From assembly GCF_019264345.1 (NCBI RefSeq), contig NZ_JAHVAO010000001.1, forward strand, positions 2,294,001-2,358,000: 64,000 bases of DNA, written 5' to 3'. Below the pieces are notes generated by a model. It was not told the origin of the DNA. It saw only the letters and a list, made by a program, of their open reading frames with translations, and did not search any database. Position 1 is the first letter of the stretch, and every line of letters starts with the position of its first letter. The stretch comes from Marinobacter arenosus (lineage in GTDB: Bacteria > Pseudomonadota > Gammaproteobacteria > Pseudomonadales > Oleiphilaceae). Below, one piece after another: positions 52,790 through 61,763 of this stretch. A program made the position numbers and the translations under genes.

Positions 52790-53950
52790 TCAGTCCTGAC
52801 TGACCAGGCTTTCCGCCCCGCCCTGCGCGGCCAGGGCCGAGGCAAAGGCATCCATCAGTCGGTTGGCGCTGCGCCAGCGCAACGCGCTGTCCGGGCTCAG
52901 GGCACGGCTGAAGCGTTCAAACCGGACGTCCTGCCAATGATCCGGTTCCAGGATGCGCTCCACGCGCCCGACGTTGGTCCGGGTCGCCGGCTGCAGCTCA
53001 TAGCGCAACGTCGGCACCTGGTCACCGGACACGAAGTCGTGGCCCCGGTGGTAATCGTGCAGCAACAGCATTAGCAGGCCACCCCCCATAAAGTGGCGCC
53101 CCAGACTGACCGCCAGCTCGCCGTTCCGGATAGCCGCCAGCGCCTGGGGTTCCCAATCAACACCGCCAATCACCAGGTCCGTGCCGGGCTGCTTGCCCAC
53201 CATCCGGGCCGCTTCAATGGCGCCGAGCGCCATGCCATCACTCGCGCTCCAGATGGACGTCGTGTCCGGATAACGCTTGAGCAATATGCGGGTTTTCTGC
53301 CGGGCCTCTTCGGCACTCCACTCCGCGTTGACCAACTGGGACAGTCTCGCCCTCTGGTCGTTCACTGCTTTGAGCAGGCCGGTGTTCCGGTCTTTCGCGG
53401 CGGAGGAATCGAGGGTTCCGGACAGGGCAATCAAGGACAACGGCCGCTCCGGCTCAATCAGGCCCAGGTCCCGTGCCTGCTGCCCCAGAAAGTCTGCCAG
53501 TTGACGGCCGGCGGCCACGTTGTCCGGCGACAGGTGACCAATCCAGTTTGCCAGGGATTGCCGGGGCAAGCCCACCTCCCGCTGCGCCTCGGCGGGGACA
53601 TCGGTGTTGAAGGTGAACACTTTAACCCCGGCGTCGTTGGCAAGGCGGAGCATGCGCGCAGTGACGCCCTCTTTGCACATGAACACGAGGTAGTCAGGCT
53701 TATCCGGTCGGTTAAGCACCGATTGCAGGAGATTGAGGTAACTGAATCGATGACTCTCCCGGTCGACCTCGATACTGAGGTCCATCTCCAGGTCGGACGC
53801 CACGGCCGTCATGAAGTCGGCGACCATGAACCAGAAACGAGAATCGTCCGGGGACAGGAAGACAACGCTGGGGCGGGTGGCCGCCTGGACAGGCGCCAGC
53901 AGCCAAACCGAAAGGAGGCAGGATATCAACAACCGACGACGGGACTTCAT
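52790..53950 (-). CDS. Periplasmic sugar/autoinducer-type binding protein
   Basis: A 386-residue exported protein with a signal peptide (LLISCLLSVWLLAPVQA, cut near residue 23) and the type I periplasmic binding fold (Peripla_BP_4). PSVVFLSPDDSRFWFMVADFMTAVASDLEM and ASDGMALGAIEAARMVGKQPGTDLVIGGVDWEPQALAAI are typical of ribose or AI-2 binding proteins. No ABC permease, ATPase or kinase gene is nearby. The protein might instead be an orphan sensor component acting with a histidine kinase encoded elsewhere (inference). ATG 53950 starts the signal peptide. Confidence 0.8.
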   Translation of the reverse strand: MKSRRRLLISCLLSVWLLAPVQAATRPSVVFLSPDDSRFWFMVADFMTAVASDLEMDLSIEVDRESHRFSYLNLLQSVLNRPDKPDYLVFMCKEGVTARMLRLANDAGVKVFTFNTDVPAEAQREVGLPRQSLANWIGHLSPDNVAAGRQLADFLGQQARDLGLIEPERPLSLIALSGTLDSSAAKDRNTGLLKAVNDQRARLSQLVNAEWSAEEARQKTRILLKRYPDTTSIWSASDGMALGAIEAARMVGKQPGTDLVIGGVDWEPQALAAIRNGELAVSLGRHFMGGGLLMLLLHDYHRGHDFVSGDQVPTLRYELQPATRTNVGRVERILEPDHWQDVRFERFSRALSPDSALRWRSANRLMDAFASALAAQGGAESLVSQD

Positions 53951-54047
53951 CACGCCACTTCCCCCTCGACACACCAAAATCCGGGCAGATGGGGCCTAAG
54001 CTACCTCAGAACCCCGATCCCGAACAAGCAACCGCGTCGGTGGGTAC

Positions 54048-54079
54048 AAAAAAAGGCACCGGATCGCTCCGGTGCCTTT
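54048..54079 (-). terminator. Rho-independent terminator of ahpF
   Basis: The 12-bp stem AAAGGCACCGGA/TCCGGTGCCTTT around a TCGC loop is followed on the minus strand by seven T. It lies about 36 bases after the ahpF stop. Confidence 0.9.
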
Positions 54080-54114
54080 CGCTCTCATCATCAGGAGGTC
54101 GTGGACAGGGGGTC

Positions 54115-55701
54115 TTAGGCGGCCTCGTCCTCGTCGTCTTCCACCGAGTTGCGGATCAGGAAGTCGAACGCGCTCAGCGCCGCCTTGGAGCCCTCTCCCA
54201 TGGAAATCACGATCTGCTTGTAGGGCACGGTGGTGGCATCGCCCGCCGCGAACACACCCGGAATGGAGGTTTCGTTGCGGTCGTTCACGATGATTTCGCC
54301 GTGCTGGCTCAGCTCGATATCGCCCTTCAGCCATTCGGTGTTCGGCACCAGCCCGATCTGGACGAACACGCCTTCCAGCGCCACGTGGTGCTCCTCACCC
54401 GAGGTGCGGTCCTTGTAGTTCAGCCCGCTCACTTTGCCGTTCTCACCGGTGATTTCGGTGGTCTGGCCGGAGGTGATGATTTCCACGTTCTTCAGACTGC
54501 GCAGTTTCTTCTGAAGGACGTCGTCGGCGCGCATCTCGGCACCGAACTCGATCAGGGTAACGTGACCGACGATGCCCGCCAGGTCGATGGCCGCTTCCAC
54601 GCCGGAATTACCACCACCAATCACCGCCACACGCTTGCCCTTGAACAGCGGACCGTCGCAGTGCGGGCAGTAGGCCACGCCCTTGTTCCGGTACTCTTCC
54701 TCACCCGGAACACCCAACTGGCGCCAGCGGGCACCGGTGGACAGCACCAGAGTGCGGGCTTTCAGGGATGCCCCGTTGGCCAGACGGATCTCATGGGGCA
54801 GGCCGGGCCGGGCCGCCGGAATCAGTTTTTCGGCCTGCTGCATGTTCATGATGTCGACGTCGTATTCCTTGACGTGCTGCTCCATGGCGGCAACCAGTTT
54901 CGGGCCTTCGGTGTAAGGCACGGAAATCAGGTTCTCGATGCCCATGGTGTCGGCCACCTGGCCACCAAAGCGCTCGGCGGCGATGCCCGTGGAGATGCCC
55001 TTGCGCGACGCGTAAATAGCCGCAGAGGCACCGGCCGGACCGCCACCGATCACCAGCACCTCGAAGGTGTCTTTCTGGTTGATCTTCTCGGCTTCCTTTT
55101 CGTCGGATTTGGTGTCCAACCGGGCAACGATCTCTTCGAGGGTCATGCGTCCCTGCCCCCAGGCCTCACCGTTGAGGTAGACACTGGGAACGGCCATGAC
55201 TTCACGCCGCTCCACTTCGTCCTGGAACAGGGCGCCGTCAATGGACGTGTGCTTGATGTTGGGATTCAGCACGCTCATGAGGTTGAGCGCCTGAACCACG
55301 TCCGGGCAGTTCTGGCAGGACAGGGAGAAATAGGTTTCGAACTCGAACGAACCGTCCAGATCCTTGACCTGCTCGATCACGTCCTGAGCCGCCTTCGACG
55401 GGTGGCCACCGACCTGCAGCAACGCCAGCACCAGGGAGGTGAACTCGTGGCCCATGGGAATACCCGCGAACCGGACACCAATGTCGGAACCCACGCGGTT
55501 GATGGCAAAGGATGGACGGCGCACATCGGCGCTGTCTTCGGTCCGAAGGCTGATCTTCTCGGACATGGGCTCGATCTCCTCGAGCAACTGCTTCAGCTCC
55601 TGGGACTTTGCCCCGTCATCGTAGGCTGCCACCAGCTCGATCGGCTGCTGCAGTTTCTCCATGTAGGCTTTCAATTGCTCCTTGATACCGGCATCCAACA
55701 T
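54115..55701 (-). CDS. ahpF: Alkyl hydroperoxide reductase subunit F
   Basis: A 528-residue FAD disulfide reductase that transfers electrons from NADH to AhpC. The N-terminal double thioredoxin-like domain has C129-Q-N-C132; the thioredoxin-reductase part has the FAD motif [12 protein letters not shown] and C345-P-H-C348, the same numbering as E. coli AhpF. The C-terminal [16 protein letters not shown] is intact. Unlike the usual adjacent ahpC-ahpF operon, ahpC is 1.6 kb upstream, separated by two genes on the other strand. An OxyR-like site sits at 55804-55840. A terminator follows. Confidence 0.96.
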   Translation of the reverse strand: MLDAGIKEQLKAYMEKLQQPIELVAAYDDGAKSQELKQLLEEIEPMSEKISLRTEDSADVRRPSFAINRVGSDIGVRFAGIPMGHEFTSLVLALLQVGGHPSKAAQDVIEQVKDLDGSFEFETYFSLSCQNCPDVVQALNLMSVLNPNIKHTSIDGALFQDEVERREVMAVPSVYLNGEAWGQGRMTLEEIVARLDTKSDEKEAEKINQKDTFEVLVIGGGPAGASAAIYASRKGISTGIAAERFGGQVADTMGIENLISVPYTEGPKLVAAMEQHVKEYDVDIMNMQQAEKLIPAARPGLPHEIRLANGASLKARTLVLSTGARWRQLGVPGEEEYRNKGVAYCPHCDGPLFKGKRVAVIGGGNSGVEAAIDLAGIVGHVTLIEFGAEMRADDVLQKKLRSLKNVEIITSGQTTEITGENGKVSGLNYKDRTSGEEHHVALEGVFVQIGLVPNTEWLKGDIELSQHGEIIVNDRNETSIPGVFAAGDATTVPYKQIVISMGEGSKAALSAFDFLIRNSVEDDEDEAA

Positions 55702-55803
55702 GTACGCGTTCCTCTTCGGTTAAGGTGAAACCAAGTCTCTGAATTTTAAAAGGACTGTAAGTTTGATGTAGCGAACAATAAGGGCTGGCGGGAAAAGCCT
55801 CAA

Positions 55804-55840
55804 ATTGATTGGCCCAAACAGTTTGATAGGCCTTTGCTAT
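55804..55840. promoter_or_regulatory. OxyR-like site upstream of ahpF
   Basis: A perfect inner unit, ATAG (55826-55829), seven bases, CTAT (55837-55840), joins weaker quarter sites in the same register: ATTG (55804-55807) and CAAA (55815-55818). The layout matches the ATAG-N7-CTAT-N7-ATAG-N7-CTAT consensus of OxyR at 13 of 16 or fewer positions. It lies 103 bases from ahpF and 129 bases from the divergent DUF3581 gene. Confidence 0.6.
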
Positions 55841-55968
55841 ACGGTAATTAAGGTTTGATAGTTCATGCCCGAACCTTGACCAATAGCGCATATGCAGACG
55901 GCGCCACACCCTCTAAGATGGAGACAGACACCGAAAAATCACCCCTCGCTATCGAGAATAGGCAGAGC

Positions 55969-56691
55969 ATGTTTCTAGATCGTTTCTACTCCCTCAAGGA
56001 TGAGCGCGTTTCCATCACAGCGCTGCAAGCCAGCCGTTTCGCCAAGGAAATAGCGGGGGACTTCAATCCGATACACGATCCCGATGCCCGGCGCTTCTGT
56101 GTGCCGGGTGATCTCCTGTTTGCGGTGGTTCTGGCCCGGTTCGGGCTCTCTGCCAACATGACATTCCAGTTCCGCAGCCTGCTCGGCGACAGTGTCCCGC
56201 TGGCGTTCCGGGAGCCCGCCGAGGGCACCATTGAAGTCTGCGACAGCAACGGCAAAGTCTACCTAGAGGTCACCCGAAGCGGTGCCCACACCCATGACGA
56301 AACCGTCATCGAGAACTTCACTCGTTGCTACGTGGCTGCCTCCGGGAAGAACTTCCCCCACACGCTGCAGCCGCTGATGGAATCCAAGGGCGTGATGTTC
56401 AACCCGGACCGTCCGATGGTCATGTACGAGAGCATGAGCCTCGCCCTCGACACACTGGATGCTGCCGCGCCGGAGCTGGAACTGCACAATGCCGATCTGG
56501 AAGCCAACGGCAAGCGCGGCAACGTCACCCTTGAATACCGGCTGCTGTCCGATGGCCAGCCGGTCGGTGAGGTGGCCAAGCGCCTGGTGCTCGGCGGCCT
56601 GCGCCCTTACAGTCAGGACGCCATGGCGGGCGTGCTTGAGGAGTTCTACCGGCTCAAGGCCCGCGGCGCCAACTACGGCGGCAACGCCTGA
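55969..56691 (+). CDS. DUF3581 (hot-dog/MaoC-like) protein
   Basis: A 240-residue protein of the DUF3581 family. GDFNPIHDPDARRFCVPGDLLFAVVL (30-55) has the D-x4-H hydratase motif of MaoC-like hot-dog proteins. The second half (DTLDAAAPELELHNADLEANGKRGNVTLEYRLL) is a likely second hot-dog. Biochemical function is not known; an acyl-thioester substrate is plausible. ATG 55969 matches the family start MFLDRFYS, while the frame is open back to 55855. It is followed after 49 bases by a peroxiredoxin gene, probably on the same transcript. Confidence 0.82.
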   Translation: MFLDRFYSLKDERVSITALQASRFAKEIAGDFNPIHDPDARRFCVPGDLLFAVVLARFGLSANMTFQFRSLLGDSVPLAFREPAEGTIEVCDSNGKVYLEVTRSGAHTHDETVIENFTRCYVAASGKNFPHTLQPLMESKGVMFNPDRPMVMYESMSLALDTLDAAAPELELHNADLEANGKRGNVTLEYRLLSDGQPVGEVAKRLVLGGLRPYSQDAMAGVLEEFYRLKARGANYGGNA

Positions 56692-56740
56692 CCCCGGCAG
56701 ACGTATCACTGAGACCACAACAACAGCGGAGGCGCACACA

Positions 56741-57217
56741 ATGGCGATTCAGGTAGGTGAACGGGTACCGAACATCGAACTGCAGGTCATGGGCAGCAAC
56801 GGTCCGGAAAAGCTCAGCACCGGCGAACTCTTTGCCGGCAAGAAGGTGGTTGTGTTCGCCGTCCCCGGCGCCTTCACACCTACCTGCTCGGCCGCCCACC
56901 TGCCGGGGTTTGTCGTTAACGCCGACCAGATTAAGGCCAGGGGTGTGGACACCATCGCCTGCACCTCGGTGAACGACGCCTTCGTGATGGATGCCTGGGG
57001 CAAGGCCAGCAACGCCGAGGAGATCCTGATGCTCGCCGATGGCCTGGCCGAGTTCGCCACCGCCGTGGGCCTGACCCAGGACCGGACCGCCACCAAGATG
57101 GGCATTCGTAGCCAGCGCTACGCGATGATTGTCGACGACGGTGTCGTCACCTGGCTTGAGGTGGATGAAAAGGGCCTGGAGAAAACCAGCGCCGAAGCCG
57201 TCCTCGCCGCCCTTTAA
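56741..57217 (+). CDS. Prx5/hybrid-type peroxiredoxin
   Basis: A 158-residue peroxiredoxin of the Prx5 (PRX5-like, AhpE-separate) group. C49 in PGAFTPTCSAAHLPGF is the peroxidatic cysteine, and the downstream pattern ACTSVNDAFVMDAWGK is diagnostic for this group. No fused glutaredoxin is present, so glutathione with a separate glutaredoxin is the probable reductant. ATG 56741 follows GGAGG. A stable hairpin follows the stop. Confidence 0.9.
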   Translation: MAIQVGERVPNIELQVMGSNGPEKLSTGELFAGKKVVVFAVPGAFTPTCSAAHLPGFVVNADQIKARGVDTIACTSVNDAFVMDAWGKASNAEEILMLADGLAEFATAVGLTQDRTATKMGIRSQRYAMIVDDGVVTWLEVDEKGLEKTSAEAVLAAL

Positions 57218-57233
57218 TCCCCTCCAGACGCAA

Positions 57234-57258
57234 CGAACCCCGGCTGGACCGGGGTTCG
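57234..57258 (+). terminator. Hairpin after the Prx5 gene
   Basis: CGAACCCCGG (57234-57243) pairs perfectly with CCGGGGTTCG (57249-57258) over a five-base loop. It begins 17 bases after the stop, between convergent genes. No T-run is present on the plus strand. Confidence 0.55.
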
Positions 57259-57318
57259 TGTGCAGTATCGGGCCCGCAACGCAGGCCCTTACCTTTCGTT
57301 TCGCCTGAGAAGGGAAAC

Positions 57319-57882
57319 TTAGATCTTGCCAACCAGATCCAGGGAAGGAGCCAGCGTCTCTTCGCCTTCCTTCCACTTGGCCGGGCAGACTTCGCCAGGA
57401 TGGTTACGAACGTACTGAGCCGCTTTGACCTTGCGCATCAGATCGTCCGCATCACGGCCAATGCCTTCGGCAGTGATTTCCATCGCCTGGATAACGCCAT
57501 CCGGATCGATCAGGAAGGTGGCGCGATCGGCCAGGCCCTGACCTTCACGCATCACACCGAAGTTGTTGGTGATGGTGCCGGTCTGGTCGCCAACCATGTA
57601 GTAGTTGATCTTACCGATGGTTTCAGACGCATCGTGCCACGCCTTGTGGGTGAAGTGGGTGTCGGTGGACACAGAGAACACTTCCACGCCCAGCTTCTGC
57701 AGCTCTTCGTACTTGTCCGCCACGTCGCCCAGCTCGGTCGGGCACACGAAGGTGAAGTCAGCCGGGTAGAAGAAGAATACGGCCCACTTGCCCTTTACGT
57801 CGGCTTCGCTGATGTCAACGAACTCGCCCTGTTTGAATGCAGTTGCGTTGAACGGTTTGATCTCGCTGTTAATGATGCCCAT
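57319..57882 (-). CDS. ahpC: Alkyl hydroperoxide reductase subunit C
   Basis: A 187-residue 2-Cys peroxiredoxin, the same length as E. coli AhpC. C47 in FTFVCPTEL is peroxidatic and C166 in GEVCPAKW is resolving. It reduces low levels of hydrogen peroxide and organic peroxides and is recycled by AhpF. ATG 57882 follows AGGAG; the frame is open upstream through the promoter and was trimmed. An OxyR-like site lies at 57964-58000 and a 9-bp inverted repeat (57928-57936 with 57947-57955) in the leader. Confidence 0.96.
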   Translation of the reverse strand: MGIINSEIKPFNATAFKQGEFVDISEADVKGKWAVFFFYPADFTFVCPTELGDVADKYEELQKLGVEVFSVSTDTHFTHKAWHDASETIGKINYYMVGDQTGTITNNFGVMREGQGLADRATFLIDPDGVIQAMEITAEGIGRDADDLMRKVKAAQYVRNHPGEVCPAKWKEGEETLAPSLDLVGKI

Positions 57883-57963
57883 TAAAGCTAACTCCTGGTT
57901 GATGGATTCACGGGTAAATGAATGAACGACGCCCAAGTTAATGATTTTGGGCGTCCGGATAAA

Positions 57964-58000
57964 ATTGATAATTTCCAAACCAAAGATAGGCAATGCCTAT
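57964..58000. promoter_or_regulatory. OxyR-like site upstream of ahpC
   Basis: ATAGGCAATGCCTAT (57986-58000) is a perfect ATAG-N7-CTAT unit. In the same register, ATTG (57964-57967) and CCAA (57975-57978) form the weaker half. The same arrangement occurs upstream of ahpF. It is 82-118 bases from the ahpC start, as expected of an activator site. Confidence 0.68.
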
Positions 58001-58123
58001 TTTGAGTGGAGGCAAGGCGAAGACTCCCCACAGGCCAGTTAATGGAGACGGATTTGCCAACTTCAATCTTTCGGAATGTGAGGAATGGACTATTATTAGT
58101 GCTCTGCAGGGAGGACAGGGCTC

Positions 58124-60229
58124 ATGCAACGATGTCTTCTGCTACTCATCTGCCTGGCGGTCACCGCCTGCGGCGGTGGCTCAGGAAGCTCCGGCGGCAC
58201 CGTCGGTCTCTCCGAGCGCCCGTCCAACACCGAATGCCTGGCCTTTGATCCGACCGCCGAGGTGCAACTTACCCCCATTGCGCCCTCCCTCAGTTTCAAC
58301 GCGCCGCTGCTGATGCTGCCCCACCCCAGCCTGCCCGGGATTTTCTACGTGGTTGAACAGGGTGGCGTTATCCATCGCCTGGACCTGAATACGCAGACCC
58401 GGAGCCAGTTGGTGGACCTGTCCGCCACTTATTCCCTGAGCGAGTGTAACGAATGCGGATTGCTCGGCATGGCGTTCGACCCGGCGTTTGCCTCCAACGG
58501 CTTTATCTACCTGTCGCTCACCGAGAACACCAACGGCATGACCTCGTTCGTCGCCCGCTTCGAATCCACCGACAATGGCCAGAGCCTCAGGGACGACGGG
58601 GCCGGCGGACTGGACCGCACCAACCTGCTGGAACAGCAACAGCCGTTCAGCAACCACAACGGCGGCCACATCGCCTTTGGCCCGGACAATCTGCTCTACG
58701 TCGGGCTTGGCGATGGCGGCGACGCCAACGACCCGGGCAATCGCGCCCAGAGCCTGTCCACCCGGCTCGGCAAGATACTCAGGATCAACACCGACGGCAG
58801 CCCCGCCAACAACGGGGTGTCCGGGTCGGTACCGGAAATCTACGCCTACGGCCTGCGCAACCCCTGGCGCTGGAGTTTTGACCGCGACACGGGGGACCTC
58901 TGGGCCGGGGATGTGGGCCAGAACCAGTTTGAGGAAATCAACCAGATTACCCTGGGCGGCAATTACGGCTGGCGCTGCTACGAGGGCTTCCAGCGCACCA
59001 ACAACAGCTGCAGCGCGCCGGCGTCCGACCCCATCGCGCCGGTTGCCGCCTACGGTCGTTCGGACGGCATTTCCGTCACCGGCGGTTACGTCTACCGCGG
59101 GAACAACATGCCCGCCCTCCGCGGCGCCTACCTGTTCTCCGATTTCGGTTCGGGCACGCTGTGGGCCCTCGAGCGACAGCCAGACGACAGCTACCAGCGC
59201 CGCACCCTGCTGGAAACCGGCCGCAATGTGGCCTCCTTCGCCGAAGACCGGGACGGTGAGCTTTACCTCATTACCTTCTCCGGCCTGTTCCGGATTGACC
59301 CGGTGAACGTTGACGTGGAACTGCCCCAGCGACTGTCCGAGACCGGCTGCGTTCAGGCCAGTGCGCCCTGGCAGCCAGGGGATGGCCTGATTCCCTACAC
59401 CGTCATTGAACCCTTCTGGTCCGACGGGGCCGACAAGACCCGCTACATGGCCCTGCCCAACGGCACCAGTGTCAGCGTCGATGACAGCGGCGATTTCCAA
59501 TTCCCGCGGGGCTCGGTGCTGGTGAAACACTTCACGCTGAGCCAGCGCCTCATTGAAACCCGCCTGTACCTGCACAACGCCGATGGCAGCTGGTCCGGCT
59601 ACAGCTACCAGTGGAACGACGCCGGCACCGACGCCGAACTGGTCGACGGCGCCCAGGACGTGGACTTGGGTGGTCAGGTCTGGCATTACCCGTCCGCCGG
59701 CGAATGCAACCTTTGCCACACCGCTGCGGCAGGCTTCAGTCTCGGCCTGGAAACCCTGCAACTGAACACCGATTTCACCTATCCGGGAACCGGCAGGACT
59801 GCCAATCAACTGGCCACGCTGGCGGGCATTGGCGTTCTCGGCCAACCGCCCACCGCGGCCCAGCGTGAACGGCGCCTGACCCCAAGCCGTGACGACACGG
59901 CCTCGATCACCAGCCGCGCCCGCAGTTACCTGCACACCAACTGCAGTCAGTGCCACCGCCCAGGCGGCACTTCCCAGAGCGGCATGGACCTGCGGTTCAC
60001 CACGCCCCTGGCCCAGACCGGTGCCTGCGGTATCGTACCCAGCAACGGGGACCTGGGCCGCCCCGGAGCGCAACTGCTCAGCCCCGGGGATGCCGAGAAT
60101 TCCCTGCTGTACCTGCGGATGGTTGCCGACCAGGCGTCGCGGATGCCGCCGATCAGCACGTTGCAGGTAGACACCCGGGGCGCCCTGGTCATCGCGGACT
60201 GGATTAATCAACTCGGCAGCTGCAACTGA
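58124..60229 (+). CDS. PQQ-type (sorbosone/glucose) dehydrogenase lipoprotein with two cytochrome c motifs
   Basis: A 701-residue lipoprotein (lipobox VTAC, C16). Residues about 45-390 are the six-bladed beta-propeller of the soluble glucose/sorbosone dehydrogenase family: GGVIHRLDL, NHNGGHIAFGPDNLLYVGLGDGGDANDPGN, YGLRNPWRWSFD, GDVGQNQFEEI. The C-terminal about 300 residues contain two haem c attachment sites, CNLCH (528-532) and CSQCH (607-611), with possible ligand methionines downstream. Electrons from oxidation of a sugar or alcohol would pass through the haems to the respiratory chain from the periplasmic face. Cofactor PQQ is inferred from the family. Confidence 0.85.
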   Translation: MQRCLLLLICLAVTACGGGSGSSGGTVGLSERPSNTECLAFDPTAEVQLTPIAPSLSFNAPLLMLPHPSLPGIFYVVEQGGVIHRLDLNTQTRSQLVDLSATYSLSECNECGLLGMAFDPAFASNGFIYLSLTENTNGMTSFVARFESTDNGQSLRDDGAGGLDRTNLLEQQQPFSNHNGGHIAFGPDNLLYVGLGDGGDANDPGNRAQSLSTRLGKILRINTDGSPANNGVSGSVPEIYAYGLRNPWRWSFDRDTGDLWAGDVGQNQFEEINQITLGGNYGWRCYEGFQRTNNSCSAPASDPIAPVAAYGRSDGISVTGGYVYRGNNMPALRGAYLFSDFGSGTLWALERQPDDSYQRRTLLETGRNVASFAEDRDGELYLITFSGLFRIDPVNVDVELPQRLSETGCVQASAPWQPGDGLIPYTVIEPFWSDGADKTRYMALPNGTSVSVDDSGDFQFPRGSVLVKHFTLSQRLIETRLYLHNADGSWSGYSYQWNDAGTDAELVDGAQDVDLGGQVWHYPSAGECNLCHTAAAGFSLGLETLQLNTDFTYPGTGRTANQLATLAGIGVLGQPPTAAQRERRLTPSRDDTASITSRARSYLHTNCSQCHRPGGTSQSGMDLRFTTPLAQTGACGIVPSNGDLGRPGAQLLSPGDAENSLLYLRMVADQASRMPPISTLQVDTRGALVIADWINQLGSCN

Positions 60230-60248
60230 CCCACCGCGACCGCGCTTG

Positions 60249-60291
60249 CAAAAAAAAAGCAGGTTGATCCAGCGGACCAACCTGCTTTTTG
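60249..60291. terminator. Bidirectional Rho-independent terminator
   Basis: GCAGGTTG (60259-60266) pairs with CAACCTGC (60278-60285), extended by TCC/GGA inside. It is flanked by eight or more A on the left and five T on the right, so it serves both the dehydrogenase gene and the convergent transporter gene. Confidence 0.9.
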
Positions 60292-60308
60292 TTCACAAAC
60301 TGACCGGA

Positions 60309-61526
60309 TTAACCGGCAAGCTCGATTTTGTGGAAATCCAGGATATTCTCCTTGGGAGACGTCCGGATGGCCGCCACTTCGGAGCGCTTCTTCGCCAGGA
60401 TGTAGGCAAAACAGCCGAAGTACAGGGCGATCACCAGGGCACCGACCCACTGGATGCGCAGGAAATCCAGCTGGAACAGCATGGTCAGGCCAATCATCGC
60501 CAGGAAGTTGAATACCACGTAGTTGGCCCGGCCCAGGCGCTGGGCAGTCAGGTTCAGGTTGTCGGTGTACAGCCGGATCAGGGAATCCAGGGAGTTGACC
60601 ACCATCAACACCCCGACGGTGATCATGGCAATGTTGGTGAAGGCGGCCACCTGCAGGCCCTCGTCGTGGTAGTGGAACAGCACCGAGAACCACACGCCGA
60701 TGGCGATGGACGGGACCACCAGCATCGCGATCAGCAGCTGCCAGGTCCGGATACCACTGACAAAACGCGCCGTGAACTGACCAATCATGATGCTCCAGGA
60801 GAACCACCAGAACAGGTAGAACTCGTGGTAGTCATTGATGGGCAACAGGAACTGGTGAATGTTGGTGAAGTATTCACCCAGCAGGCTGAACGTCCCGAAG
60901 AAATCACCGGGGGAACCGTCGCCGGTCAGGAACGCCCTGCCCCACATGCCGAGAATCAGGGCAATGAACAGGGCACTGGAGCCGATACTCAGGATCCGCA
61001 CGTACTTGATCTTCGAACTGGAGTAGACCGCCAGTCCAATGGCCGCAAACACGATGGCGTAGAAGGTCGGTACCACCGATTCGCCGTCGCCCACCTGGGG
61101 CAGGTACCAGGGCAGGTTCACCAGCAGCAGGTAGGCGGTGAAGGCGCAGGTGCCGATGATCACCACGTTGTTGACCACCTTGACCAGGGGAATCTCGAAA
61201 AACTTCACCCGCGGCTCGATGATCGCGAAGTAGAAGCAGGTCAGGAAATAGAAGCCCCAGATCAGGAAGGCCCAGAAGCCAAACTCGATGGCCAGCGGGT
61301 TGGCAAAGCCGTATTCCGGGCTTGCCGAGAGGTCGCTGTAGCCGCCGAACTCGGTCAGCGGGAACATGATCAGCCCGACGTCCAGCCCGGAGGTGAACAG
61401 GATGGCGATAAAGGTCAGGGTGCGTACCGGCGTCACGCCGATGCATTGCACGTCCCACCACTTGTACAGAATCAGCGCGATGGCCGCGAAGGTGAAAATC
61501 AGGCCTGTGGATAACCAGAGTGTCAT
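60309..61526 (-). CDS. BCCT-family transporter (short form), betaine/choline type
   Basis: A 405-residue inner-membrane protein with about 10-11 helices. YLFWWFSWSIMIGQFTARFVSGIRTWQLL matches the BCCT hallmark W-W-x-x-W-S-x-x-x-G-x-F-x-A-R-x-x-x-G-x-R-T, found in sodium- or proton-coupled uptake of choline, betaine or carnitine. It is shorter than usual (over 500) and lacks typical extended N- and C-terminal tails, so it may lack osmotic sensing. It lies 237 bases downstream of betA on the same strand, so choline is the likely substrate. Start ATG 61526 follows GGAGG. Confidence 0.82.
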   Translation of the reverse strand: MTLWLSTGLIFTFAAIALILYKWWDVQCIGVTPVRTLTFIAILFTSGLDVGLIMFPLTEFGGYSDLSASPEYGFANPLAIEFGFWAFLIWGFYFLTCFYFAIIEPRVKFFEIPLVKVVNNVVIIGTCAFTAYLLLVNLPWYLPQVGDGESVVPTFYAIVFAAIGLAVYSSSKIKYVRILSIGSSALFIALILGMWGRAFLTGDGSPGDFFGTFSLLGEYFTNIHQFLLPINDYHEFYLFWWFSWSIMIGQFTARFVSGIRTWQLLIAMLVVPSIAIGVWFSVLFHYHDEGLQVAAFTNIAMITVGVLMVVNSLDSLIRLYTDNLNLTAQRLGRANYVVFNFLAMIGLTMLFQLDFLRIQWVGALVIALYFGCFAYILAKKRSEVAAIRTSPKENILDFHKIELAG

Positions 61527-61722
61527 GAGGTCCTCCGGCGGTTTTCAGTCATTATAGTGAACAGCATGGGTGTTCCTCCTCTACTTTGAAGCTGTTGCTC
61601 GTTCGAATCGGACACAAACCCCCGCGTTGTTTTTTGACGGGCCAGGACTTGCCTATCTGGCGCCCAGGAAACGGCTGGCAGAGCCGTCGCGCTGATAGGG
61701 AAATCCTGATGGTTTGCAAAGC

Positions 61723-61745
61723 CCCGGAGGCATTGCACCTCCGGG
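61723..61745 (-). terminator. Hairpin after betA
   Basis: CCCGGAGG (61723-61730) pairs with CCTCCGGG (61738-61745) across a seven-base loop, 18 bases beyond the betA stop. On the minus strand GCTTTG follows, so it is a weak intrinsic terminator or pause site. Confidence 0.5.
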
Positions 61746-61763
61746 TGGAAACGGTGTGCAGCG

